From positions 558,001 through 622,000 of the forward strand of contig NZ_AP024545.1 in the NCBI RefSeq assembly GCF_018406605.1: DNA of 64,000 nt, in the 5' to 3' direction. The first letter of the stretch is position 1. The number at the start of each line of letters is the position of its first letter. The position numbers and the translations under genes are program-made. The DNA is from Noviluteimonas caseinilytica (GTDB lineage Bacteria > Pseudomonadota > Gammaproteobacteria > Xanthomonadales > Xanthomonadaceae). Of the stretch, positions 1-7,558 are shown one piece after another. The notes below the pieces were generated by a model. It searched no databases. It was not told the DNA's origin and saw only the letters and a program-made list of their open reading frames with translations.

Positions 1-2758
1 TGTTGGAGCCGACTTTGTTGCGCGGGGTGACCTTGCCGTTGGTGTACGGGGCCTGGAACAGTGGATCGCTGCACTCGGCCGTGTAGGTGCACGCTTCGGT
101 GATCGACGAGTAGTGGCGCAGGCCCCAGCGCACGCCGTAGTTGCCCATGCTCCAGTCCGCCGAGAGGTTGGAACGCATGCGGAACGTGCCCGCCGTGCCC
201 GCGTACTGCACCGGCACGGATGCGCTGTTCGTGGACTTCTGCTCGTAGTAGTCGACGTACGTCGTATCCCAGGTGAAACCCAGACGGCCCCAGCGCTGCT
301 CCGGCAGGTGATACGTGGCCAGCAGGTCGTAGCCGGCGGTTTCCACGTAGCCCAGGTTGACGAGCGCGAAGTCGAGCGTGGATATCGCACCGGTCGTCGG
401 ATTGCGCGTGAACTTGCTGCAGCGCTCTGCGATCCCACGCACGTAGCAATCGTCGAGGATTTCGTTCGGCGCGTCGGTGACAATCGCGTCATCCACGCGC
501 ACCTTCCACCAATCCAGGCCGATGCTCAGGCCATCGACCTGCTGGGGGCTGTAGACGAAGCCCACGGTCATGTTGCGCGACAGTTCCGGCTGAAGGTTCG
601 GGTTGGAGCCGGAAAGGAACGGCACGTTGGACTGCGAGTTCGGACCGTCCGCTGGAACGCCACCGGACATTTCCTGACGGAATCCCGGCGGGACGACGGC
701 CGTGCAGGCAGGCGAGGTACTTGCGGGACCGAACGACGTGTCGCAAGGATCGGTGTAGTCCTCGAACGATTGATTCTGCGGCCCGTAGAGGTCATCGATC
801 GTTGGCGCGCGAAAGCCTTGGCCCCAAGTACCGCGCACCAGCAGGTCCGCGATCGGGCGCCACTCAACGCTCGCCTTACTTCGCGTGGTCGAGCCAAAGG
901 TGCTGTAGTTCGAATAGCGCGACGCAAGATTCAACGCGAGCGCATTGGCGAACGGCTTGTCGCGGAGCAACGGGATGTTCACTTCGGCGTAGAGCTCGTC
1001 GAGATGATACTGACCGCCGCTGTTGCCCGAACCCAGGTCCGTCGACAAACGCGACTGGCGCAGCGCATCGGGCGAGAAGAAGCCCTTCTCCTGGCGATGC
1101 TCGTAGCCAGCCGCGAAACCAAGTTCACCCGCATCAAGTTCAGCGAGTACGCCGGAAACGTTCGCGAAAATCGAATTCGTTTCGGTCTCGCCAACGTCGT
1201 GACCGATGGGAAACAAGAACTTCTGCAGTTCAGGATCAGACAGCGATCCGGCGGCATCGCTGCCGTACGGCGCGAGCGGATTCCATGGAATGCACTGACC
1301 GTTGCCGAAGTCGGAACCATAGGCGATCGGCTTGGCCGCGGAACCGCACTCGTAACGGTTGGTAGCTACGTTGAACCACGACGCTCCCGCGGCCTTCTGC
1401 GCGGCCGGCAAGAACAGGTTGCCCGTCCCGTCCTTCACCGTTCGGAACTGGCTCTGGAAGGCACCGGCCTCCCAGTCCCACGGCAGACCGCCGAGATCGA
1501 ACGGTTGCGAAAGTTTCGCACCGATGCGATAGGTGGTTGCCTTGTTCATCGTCACGCGCGGCACTTCCCACGTACGGCGGAAGTACTCGGTCTTCTGGCC
1601 GGGCAAGGGATTGAACGCGCTGTCTGGGGCAAGGCGCGGATCCCAGTCGCGCCACAGGGGATCGTTCGGGGACGGGTCTGCGACTGGGCCTCCGGAACGG
1701 AACGGATAGCCTGCGATCTGCTGCATCGTGTCACGCTGGTTGTACAGCGCATCAACGTGGAGCGTGAGGGAATCGGTCAACTTACGTCCTGCATCCAGGT
1801 ACAGCGCACGACGTTCCTGACCTGTTTGCAGTGTCATCTGCGCATTGGGATTGGAACTATCGGTCGCGCCGACGTACGGCCTGAAATCCGCGAAGTCCGC
1901 AGGATTGCCGCCATCCTTCAACGTGTAGCGGTCATAGACGACCTTGCCGTCTGTGGTGGTTCGCGGAACGAACAGCACGCCCTTCTCCGTGATCGAGCTG
2001 CGCCCATCCAACGGATGCAACGGCCCGTTGCCGCTGGCGCTGTACTCCCGGTCCTTCGCCCACACCGGATCTTCCTTCGCGTACTGCATCGACGCCGTCA
2101 GCCACCCGAGGTCGCTCGTGAGGCCGAACGTTGCGTCGTACGTCTGTTTCTTGCCATCGCCTTCGTCGAACTGGCCGAAGTACACGTTGGCTTCCGCGCC
2201 CTCGACGTTGCGGCGCGTGATGATGTTGACGACGCCGGCGATCGCATCGGAGCCGTAGTTCGCCGAACCGCCATCCTTCAGCACCTCGATCCGCTCCACC
2301 GCCGACGTCGGGATCTGGCTCACGTCCGCGAGGCCGCCGGTGGTCACGCCCAGGCGCTGCCCGTTGACCAGGACCAGCGTGCGCGCGGCGCCGAGGTTGC
2401 GGATGTCGACGTACGAGCCGCCGACCGCTTCGCCCGACGACAACGCATCCGCGCGGCTGATCGCCGGCGAACCCATCACCACGAGGTTCTGCAGCACGTC
2501 GGCGACGGACTGCACGCCGCTGCGTTCCATGTCCTGGCGCGTCAGCACGGTCACGGGCTGCACGGTTTCCACGTCCACCGCGCGCGAAATGCGCGAGCCG
2601 GTCACGGTGATGCGATCAAGGGTGGTGGGCGCTGGCGCCGCGCCTGCATCGCCGGCCGCATCGGCGACGTCCTGGGCCTGCAACGGCAACGCCACCGCCG
2701 CGATGGCGCCCGCAAACAACGCGCGACGAATCGCGTCGCGCAACAAGGTCCTGCTCAT
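1..2758 (-). CDS. TonB-dependent outer-membrane receptor (3' end outside window)
   Basis: Outer-membrane receptor that would take up a siderophore, sugar or peptide substrate using TonB energy; the substrate cannot be told from sequence. The ATG at 2758 follows a CGGAG ribosome site. The first ~24 residues form a signal peptide ending LPLQAQ. A TonB-box-like stretch (DRITVTGSRI) is followed by a plug domain from about residue 55 (QPVTVLTRQDMERSGVQSV, then LVLVNGQRLG, VERIEVLKDG and SANYGSDAIAGVVNI). The rest is aromatic-rich beta-barrel strands, including GTWGQGFRAPTI. About 919 codons lie in the window and no stop is reached, so the barrel C-terminus is missing. It resembles the large ~1000-residue receptors abundant in Xanthomonadaceae. 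An antisense open frame (113-2767, plus) covers it and is a composition artefact. Confidence 0.93.
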   Translation of the reverse strand, partial: MSRTLLRDAIRRALFAGAIAAVALPLQAQDVADAAGDAGAAPAPTTLDRITVTGSRISRAVDVETVQPVTVLTRQDMERSGVQSVADVLQNLVVMGSPAISRADALSSGEAVGGSYVDIRNLGAARTLVLVNGQRLGVTTGGLADVSQIPTSAVERIEVLKDGGSANYGSDAIAGVVNIITRRNVEGAEANVYFGQFDEGDGKKQTYDATFGLTSDLGWLTASMQYAKEDPVWAKDREYSASGNGPLHPLDGRSSITEKGVLFVPRTTTDGKVVYDRYTLKDGGNPADFADFRPYVGATDSSNPNAQMTLQTGQERRALYLDAGRKLTDSLTLHVDALYNQRDTMQQIAGYPFRSGGPVADPSPNDPLWRDWDPRLAPDSAFNPLPGQKTEYFRRTWEVPRVTMNKATTYRIGAKLSQPFDLGGLPWDWEAGAFQSQFRTVKDGTGNLFLPAAQKAAGASWFNVATNRYECGSAAKPIAYGSDFGNGQCIPWNPLAPYGSDAAGSLSDPELQKFLFPIGHDVGETETNSIFANVSGVLAELDAGELGFAAGYEHRQEKGFFSPDALRQSRLSTDLGSGNSGGQYHLDELYAEVNIPLLRDKPFANALALNLASRYSNYSTFGSTTRSKASVEWRPIADLLVRGTWGQGFRAPTIDDLYGPQNQSFEDYTDPCDTSFGPASTSPACTAVVPPGFRQEMSGGVPADGPNSQSNVPFLSGSNPNLQPELSRNMTVGFVYSPQQVDGLSIGLDWWKVRVDDAIVTDAPNEILDDCYVRGIAERCSKFTRNPTTGAISTLDFALVNLGYVETAGYDLLATYHLPEQRWGRLGFTWDTTYVDYYEQKSTNSASVPVQYAGTAGTFRMRSNLSADWSMGNYGVRWGLRHYSSITEACTYTAECSDPLFQAPYTNGKVTPRNKVGSN

Positions 2759-2913
2759 TCGTGCTGACTCCGGTCTGGGAAATGAAATCCGCGTGCTTAA
2801 AAAAGCGTTAGCGGTGACCGGGGACGTTAACGACGCGCCTCACGTGCAAATAGCTGCGAATTGCGCACATTTGCGCCGAGCATTCGCAGGGTGGAAAGGA
2901 AACCTCCGATATA

Positions 2914-2953
2914 AAAAACCCGCCGCGTCCGAAAGACGGCGGCGGGCTTTCAT
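2914..2953 (-). terminator. Rho-independent terminator after ahpD
   Basis: On the minus strand a GC-rich stem (CCCGCCGC with GCGGCGGG, short loop) is followed by TTTTTTAT. It lies 26 bases beyond the ahpD stop and ends that transcript before the divergent promoter region of the TonB receptor. Confidence 0.8.
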
Positions 2954-2978
2954 CAAGCGCGCAACGATTCGAAGGCGC

Positions 2979-3512
2979 TCAGGCCGCGGATTGCTCCAGC
3001 GTCACCGCCACCGCATGCACCACGGCGGCGATCTTCAGTGCGCTCTGCACGCCCTGCGCGCTCACGTCGTGCTGGCGCAGCGTGCGCTCGTGCGAATCCA
3101 TGCACGCGCCGCAGCCATTGATGGCCGACACCGCGAGCGACGCCAGTTCGAACGTCATCTTGTCGACGCCCGGGCTGCTCATCACGTTCATGCGCAGGCC
3201 GGCGCGCATCGTGCCGTATTCGTCGTTGTGGATCAGGTGCGTGGCGCGGTAATAGATGTTGTTCATCGCCATGATCGCGGCCGCGGCGCGCGCACCGTTC
3301 ATTTCTTCCGGCGACAGCTGTTCGGCGGCGAAGCCTTCGATGCCGGCCACCAGCGGGGCGTGGCGCGCGGCGATCGCGCAGGCCAGCGCGATCACGCGGA
3401 TCTGCTTCGCATCCAGGCCCGCGGCGCCGGTCTCGCTCAGCACCGAGTCGAGGTTGAGCTTGAGGTCCTTCGCGTAGTCGGGCAGCGCATTGCGCAAGTC
3501 CTGCAGGTTCAT
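2979..3512 (-). CDS. ahpD: Alkyl hydroperoxidase AhpD (carboxymuconolactone decarboxylase fold)
   Basis: 177 residues. AhpD is a thiol protein of the AhpD/CMD superfamily that reduces AhpC and has weak peroxidase activity itself. The active site is visible as E122, then C134-G-A-C137 and H141, in the spacing E-11-C-x2-C-x3-H known from the mycobacterial enzyme. An AAGGAG ribosome site lies just before the ATG at 3512. It is the gene downstream of ahpC, in the same direction, but a terminator hairpin sits between them. No ahpF is present in the window, so AhpD is the likely local electron donor for AhpC. That last point is inference. Confidence 0.92.
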   Translation of the reverse strand: MNLQDLRNALPDYAKDLKLNLDSVLSETGAAGLDAKQIRVIALACAIAARHAPLVAGIEGFAAEQLSPEEMNGARAAAAIMAMNNIYYRATHLIHNDEYGTMRAGLRMNVMSSPGVDKMTFELASLAVSAINGCGACMDSHERTLRQHDVSAQGVQSALKIAAVVHAVAVTLEQSAA

Positions 3513-3540
3513 TCGAAACTCCTTGGGATTCGGGCCCCTG

Positions 3541-3573
3541 AAAAAATCGTGGCCGGGAAAGACCCGGCCACGA
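3541..3573 (-). terminator. Rho-independent terminator between ahpC and ahpD
   Basis: An 11-bp perfect stem (3547-3557 with 3563-3573, loop AAAGA) is followed on the minus strand by six T (3546-3541). It sits between the ahpC stop and the ahpD start, so ahpD is either read through at reduced level or has its own promoter. Confidence 0.8.
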
Positions 3574-3659
3574 GGGCTCCGCGCTGAGGGGAGGGAGCGG
3601 ATCTCGCGGAGGGGGACGGCGAGTCGCAGGCGCGGAACGAAATGGAACGTGTGGGTGGC

Positions 3660-4196
3660 TTAGGCGACCTTCAACGTCTGCTCGCCCTTGTGCCAGTTGC
3701 ACGGGCACAGCTCGTCGGTCTGCAGCGCATCGAGGACGCGCAGCACTTCCTCCGGGTTGCGGCCGACGGAACCGGCGGTCACGTACACGAACTGGATCTC
3801 GCCGTTCGGATCGACGATGAACGTCGCGCGCTGCGCCACGCCGTCGCTGCCGAGGATGCCCAGCGCCGAGGTGAGCTCGCGCTTGATGTCGGCCAGCATC
3901 GGGAACGGCAGGCTGTTGAGGTCCTTGTGGTGCGTGCGCCAGGCGTGGTGCACGAACTCGCTGTCGGTCGAGCCGGTCAGCAGCTGCGCGTCGCGGTCCT
4001 TGAAGGCCTGGTCGAGCTTGGCGAAGCCGGTGATCTCGGTCGGGCAGACGAAGGTGAAGTCCTTCGGATAGAAGAACACCACGAGCCACTTGCCCTTGTA
4101 GGTCTCGTTGGTGATGTCGACGAACGCGTTGTTCAGGTCGTTCGAGACGGTGGCCTTGAGGTTGAACTGGGGAAACTTGTCGCCGACGGTCAGCAT
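3660..4196 (-). CDS. ahpC: Peroxiredoxin AhpC
   Basis: 178 residues; a cytosolic thiol peroxidase that reduces hydrogen peroxide, organic peroxides and peroxynitrite. The peroxidatic cysteine is C51 in DFTFVCPTEI. Near the C-terminus lies C164-P-C166, giving three cysteines in the layout of mycobacterial AhpC, which is recycled by AhpD rather than AhpF. Start: the open frame extends upstream to 4316, but the family begins at MLTVGDKFP and the ATG at 4196 has an AAGGAG site just before it. It is transcribed divergently from oxyR, with ahpD downstream. An OxyR-like site in the shared 141-base intergenic region suggests peroxide induction. Confidence 0.95.
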   Translation of the reverse strand: MLTVGDKFPQFNLKATVSNDLNNAFVDITNETYKGKWLVVFFYPKDFTFVCPTEITGFAKLDQAFKDRDAQLLTGSTDSEFVHHAWRTHHKDLNSLPFPMLADIKRELTSALGILGSDGVAQRATFIVDPNGEIQFVYVTAGSVGRNPEEVLRVLDALQTDELCPCNWHKGEQTLKVA

Positions 4197-4314
4197 CGAG
4201 GAGCTCCTTGCAGGGGGGATCGGGAAGGGTCGCGCCGGGGTCGTTGCCCGGCGATGAGGAGGAAGTCTGGTCCTCGCGCGGGGATGCAGCAAGTCGATTG
4301 TTTTGATCCAGCCC

Positions 4315-4329
4315 ATAGGAGTAGGCTAT
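4315..4329. promoter_or_regulatory. OxyR-like operator in the ahpC-oxyR intergenic region
   Basis: The sequence ATAGGAGTAGGCTAT matches ATAG-N7-CTAT, the core dyad of the OxyR site. It lies 8 bases before the oxyR ATG, so it could serve both autoregulation and ahpC activation. A second, degenerate dyad in the expected phase (4293-4307) keeps only some core bases. Binding is inferred from the motif alone. Confidence 0.6.
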
Positions 4330-4337
4330 CGCCGGCC

Positions 4338-5303
4338 ATGAACCTCCGCGACCTCCGCTACTTCGTCGCCCTCGCCGACCACAAGCATTTCGGCCGCGCC
4401 GCCGCGGCCAGCTTCGTCAGCCAGCCCACCCTGTCCACGCAGATCCGCAAGCTCGAGGAAGAGTTGGGCGTCGCGCTGGTCGAACGGGCCCCGCGCAAGG
4501 TGATGCTCACCCCCGCCGGCCGCGACATCGCCGAACGCGCGCGCCGCATCGTCGGCGAGGTGGAACAGATGCGCGAAGCCGCGCGGCGTTCGCAGGATCC
4601 CGAAGCCGGCACCGTGCGCCTGGGCCTGTTCCCCACGCTCGGCCCGTACCTGTTGCCGCATGTCGTGCCCGGCATCCGCGCGCGTTTCCCGAAGCTCGAG
4701 TTGCTGCTGGTCGAGGAAAAGAGCGACGTCATCCTGTCGCGCCTGCGCGAAGGCAGGCTCGACGCCGGCCTGCTCGCGCTGCCGATCCACGACGACCAGC
4801 TGCACGCCGAATTCCTGTTCGAAGAACCCTTCCTGCTTGCCGTACCCGAATCGCATCCCTTCGCGAAGCGCGATTCGCTGTCGATCAAGGACCTGGCCGA
4901 CCAGCGCCTGCTGCTGCTGGAAGACGGCCACTGCCTGCGCGACCAGGCGCTCGACGTGTGCCAGCTCGCGGGCGCCGGCGAAATGCGCGACTTCCAGGCA
5001 ACGAGCCTGGAAACGCTGCGGCAGATGGTGGCGGCCGACGTCGGCATCACGCTGCTGCCGACGCTCGCGGTGAAGCCACCGGTCGCGCGCTCCAACGACA
5101 TCCATCTGCTCGGCTTCCGTGATTCGCATCCGAGCCGGCAGATCGCGATGGTGTGGCGGCGCAGTTCGGCGATGGCGGAATTCCTGCAGAAACTCGCGAG
5201 CGTGTTCCGCGCGTTGCCGGAAGAACTGTTCACGCCGACGGCGGACTTCAACAAGCTCCCCGCGCCCGCCGCGAAGGCGAAGAAGACGGGCAAGCGCGCA
5301 TGA
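4338..5303 (+). CDS. oxyR: Hydrogen-peroxide-sensing LysR-family regulator OxyR
   Basis: 321 residues. OxyR senses peroxide by forming a disulfide and activates antioxidant genes. The N-terminal LysR helix-turn-helix reads MNLRDLRYFVALADHKHFGRAA with QPTLSTQIRKLE. The redox cysteines fall at C199 and C208 (GHCLRDQALDVC), exactly the E. coli numbering. A lysine/alanine-rich tail follows residue 300. The ATG at 4338 gives the standard N-terminus. The gene is divergent from ahpC, and its stop overlaps the ATG of the next gene (ATGA). Confidence is high because both cysteines and the ahpC context agree. Confidence 0.95.
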   Translation: MNLRDLRYFVALADHKHFGRAAAASFVSQPTLSTQIRKLEEELGVALVERAPRKVMLTPAGRDIAERARRIVGEVEQMREAARRSQDPEAGTVRLGLFPTLGPYLLPHVVPGIRARFPKLELLLVEEKSDVILSRLREGRLDAGLLALPIHDDQLHAEFLFEEPFLLAVPESHPFAKRDSLSIKDLADQRLLLLEDGHCLRDQALDVCQLAGAGEMRDFQATSLETLRQMVAADVGITLLPTLAVKPPVARSNDIHLLGFRDSHPSRQIAMVWRRSSAMAEFLQKLASVFRALPEELFTPTADFNKLPAPAAKAKKTGKRA

Positions 5304-5932
5304 GCCTGCGCACGTTGCTGCTCATCGGCGTGCTCGCGGTGTTCGGCGCGTGGTGGTTCTCGCGACCCTCCGAGGCGCCCGCGCCCATCGATGGCGCCAG
5401 CGTGCAATGCCCGCAACCGCCGCACGTGATCGCCGGCGAAGCGCCTCTGCAATCGCCGGTGCCCGCCGGATTCGACGAGATCCGCCTGCAGCCCGCCACG
5501 CTGCATCCGCTGGCCGGTTTCAGCCTCGATGCGCGCGTGTTGTCGCGCGAGGACTATTCGATGGGCCGCGAAGCCGACCTCTCGCCCACCGACCTCGCGT
5601 TGGGCTGGGGCCGCATGCGCGACGACGCCGTGCTCGACAAGCTCGACATCTCGCAATCGGGCCGCTGGTACCACTATCGCTGGCGCGACAACCCGCCCAT
5701 CGCGCCGGCCGAGATCATCCGCTCCAGCGCCAACATGCACATGATCCCCGCCGACGCGGCCGCCGCGGCGCAACTCAAGCGCGTGCGCGAAGGCGATCGC
5801 GTGCGCATCGACGGATGGCTCGTGCAGGCGCAGGCGCCGGACGGCTGGCACTGGAGCAGTTCGTTGTCGCGCGAAGACAGCGGCAACGGCGCGTGCGAAC
5901 TGGTGTACGTGTGTTCGATCGTGCGCGAGTGA
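5300..5932 (+). CDS. Membrane-anchored periplasmic protein of unknown function, coupled to oxyR
   Basis: 210 residues. The ATG at 5300 overlaps the oxyR stop. An N-terminal hydrophobic segment (about residues 3-20, LRTLLLIGVLAVFGAWWF) would anchor it, with the remainder in the periplasm. There are conserved-looking aromatic blocks such as SGRWYHYRWRDNPPIAP and a C-terminal ELVYVCSIVRE with two more cysteines upstream. I do not recognise a family. In Xanthomonas an unknown gene (orfX) follows oxyR, but I cannot say whether this is the same. Co-transcription with oxyR points to a stress link only by association. Confidence 0.8.
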   Translation: MSLRTLLLIGVLAVFGAWWFSRPSEAPAPIDGASVQCPQPPHVIAGEAPLQSPVPAGFDEIRLQPATLHPLAGFSLDARVLSREDYSMGREADLSPTDLALGWGRMRDDAVLDKLDISQSGRWYHYRWRDNPPIAPAEIIRSSANMHMIPADAAAAAQLKRVREGDRVRIDGWLVQAQAPDGWHWSSSLSREDSGNGACELVYVCSIVRE

Positions 5933-5947
5933 TATGCGCAGCGTGAT

Positions 5948-6850
5948 TCAGGCTTCTCGGCGCGCCCCGCGCGTCAGCCCCAGGAAGATGCCCGCCAGCG
6001 ACAACGCCAATCCCACCATGCCCGCCGCATCGAGCCGCGTGCCGAACAACGTCGCGTCCCACACGTAGGCCAGCAACGGCTGCAGCAACAGGCACAACCC
6101 GAGCGCCCCGGCGGACAAGCGCGGCATCGCGCGCCCGATCACCAGCCAGCCGCACACCTGCGCGATGAACGCGTACGCCAGCAGCGACGCCCAATCGGTC
6201 GCGCCGTGCGGCGACAAGCCTTCGCCGCCCACGAGCGCCATCGGCAACAAGAGCAGCGACGTGCCCACGCACATCCACCACAGCAGCGCTTCGTTCCCCG
6301 CTTCGCCGCGCAAGGCCTGCGCGCGCCGGAAACACAACAGGAACCCCGCATACGCGGCCGCGGTGCCCAGCCCGAACCCGATGCCCACGCGGAAGCGCGC
6401 ATCGAACCCGCCCCACCCCGGCACCAGCATCAGCGCCAGCCCCGCGATCGCGAGCAGCAACCCGACCCACAACCGCCAGCCGCCGCGTTCGCGCAACACG
6501 AGCGCGCCGTAGGCCGCGAGCACGAATACCTGGAAGTTGCCAAGCAGCGTGGCCATGCCCACGCCGACGTACAGGATGCTCCGGTGCCACATCCACAGGT
6601 CGAGCGCGAAGAACACCGCCGCCACGCCGACCAGCAGCGCCACGCGCGACGACATCCCGGTCCAGCGCGCGCGCAGCGCGAACGGCAGCAACATCCCCGC
6701 CGCCAGCGCCATGCGCCAGAACGCCGACACCGTCGGCCCGACGTGCACCCACTTCACGAACACCGCCGAGGTGCTGATCAGCACCGCGCCGAGCAGCATC
6801 GTGGCGAGCGCGCCCCGTGCGTCGTGGTGGACGCGCGCGGCTTCAGGCAC
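5948..6850 (-). CDS. EamA/DMT-family permease
   Basis: About 300 residues with around ten hydrophobic segments arranged as two EamA repeats (first from LATMLLGAVLISTSAVFVKW, second from about residue 150, FGLGTAAAYAGFLLCFRRAQ). Members export metabolites or amino acids; the substrate is unknown. I chose the GTG at 6850 because it gives the usual family length and overlaps the stop of the upstream GST gene by eight bases, suggesting coupling. An ATG at 6799 is the alternative, just before the first membrane segment. The C-terminus ends in a basic tail (TRGARREA). Confidence 0.85.
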   Translation of the reverse strand: MPEAARVHHDARGALATMLLGAVLISTSAVFVKWVHVGPTVSAFWRMALAAGMLLPFALRARWTGMSSRVALLVGVAAVFFALDLWMWHRSILYVGVGMATLLGNFQVFVLAAYGALVLRERGGWRLWVGLLLAIAGLALMLVPGWGGFDARFRVGIGFGLGTAAAYAGFLLCFRRAQALRGEAGNEALLWWMCVGTSLLLLPMALVGGEGLSPHGATDWASLLAYAFIAQVCGWLVIGRAMPRLSAGALGLCLLLQPLLAYVWDATLFGTRLDAAGMVGLALSLAGIFLGLTRGARREA

Positions 6851-7499
6851 GCGCGTGGTCCGGGTTTTCCAGGGCTTCGACTTCGGCGTCCGCATCCGCG
6901 CGCCAGGCTTGCCACGCCGGAAGTGCCTGGATTGCATTCGCGAAGGCTTGCGCGGTGTCGTCCATCGGCACGCCGTAGGACAGGAAGCGCGACACCACCG
7001 GCGCGAACATCGCATCGACGATACCGAATTCGCCGCACAGGAAATCGCCGCCCTGCCCGTGCCACGCGCGCAGGTCGCGCCAGAGTTGCTGGACGCGGGC
7101 GATGTCGGCGTCGGCCGCCGCGTCCCAGCAGTAATCGTCCGGCGTGCGCCGCATGTTCATCGGGCACTGCTTGCGCAGCGCGGCGAAGCCCGAATGCATC
7201 TCCGCCACCGCTGCGCGGGCGTGCGCGCGCACCGCGATGTCCGCCGGCCAGCCGCGGCCGTCGAGGTAGCGTTCGTTGATGTATTCGCAGATCGCGAGCG
7301 AGTCCCACACCATCAGGTCGCCGTCGCGCAGTGCCGGCACGCGGCCATTCGGCGTCCACGGCGCGATCTGCGCCAGGAACTCCGGCGTATCCAGCAGCAC
7401 GCCCACTTCCTGGAACGGAATGCCGAAGTGCCGCAGCAGCAGCCAGGGGCGCAGCGACCAGGAGGAGAGATTCTTGTTGCCGATGACGAGGGTGAGCAT
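6843..7499 (-). CDS. Glutathione S-transferase family protein
   Basis: 218 residues. The N-terminal thioredoxin-fold domain carries NKNLSSWSLRPWLLLRHFGIPF, with serines in the position of the catalytic Ser/Cys, and the glutathione-binding NGRVPALRDGDLMVWDSLAI. The helical C-terminal domain starts near residue 90. Start is ATG 7499 (MLTLVIGNKN); the frame stays open a little further upstream but without family similarity. It would conjugate or reduce using glutathione; the substrate is unknown. It is coupled to the downstream permease gene. Confidence 0.88.
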   Translation of the reverse strand: MLTLVIGNKNLSSWSLRPWLLLRHFGIPFQEVGVLLDTPEFLAQIAPWTPNGRVPALRDGDLMVWDSLAICEYINERYLDGRGWPADIAVRAHARAAVAEMHSGFAALRKQCPMNMRRTPDDYCWDAAADADIARVQQLWRDLRAWHGQGGDFLCGEFGIVDAMFAPVVSRFLSYGVPMDDTAQAFANAIQALPAWQAWRADADAEVEALENPDHARA

Positions 7500-7558
7500 G
7501 GTGGAGGCAAGCGTCGACGTGGGACGCAAAGCCTAGCCGAAGACGCCGCCCGCGCGAC

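Noticed and set aside
113..2767. 884-codon plus-strand open frame
   Set aside because: Antisense of the TonB receptor; arginine/alanine-rich translation with no family features, caused by high GC.
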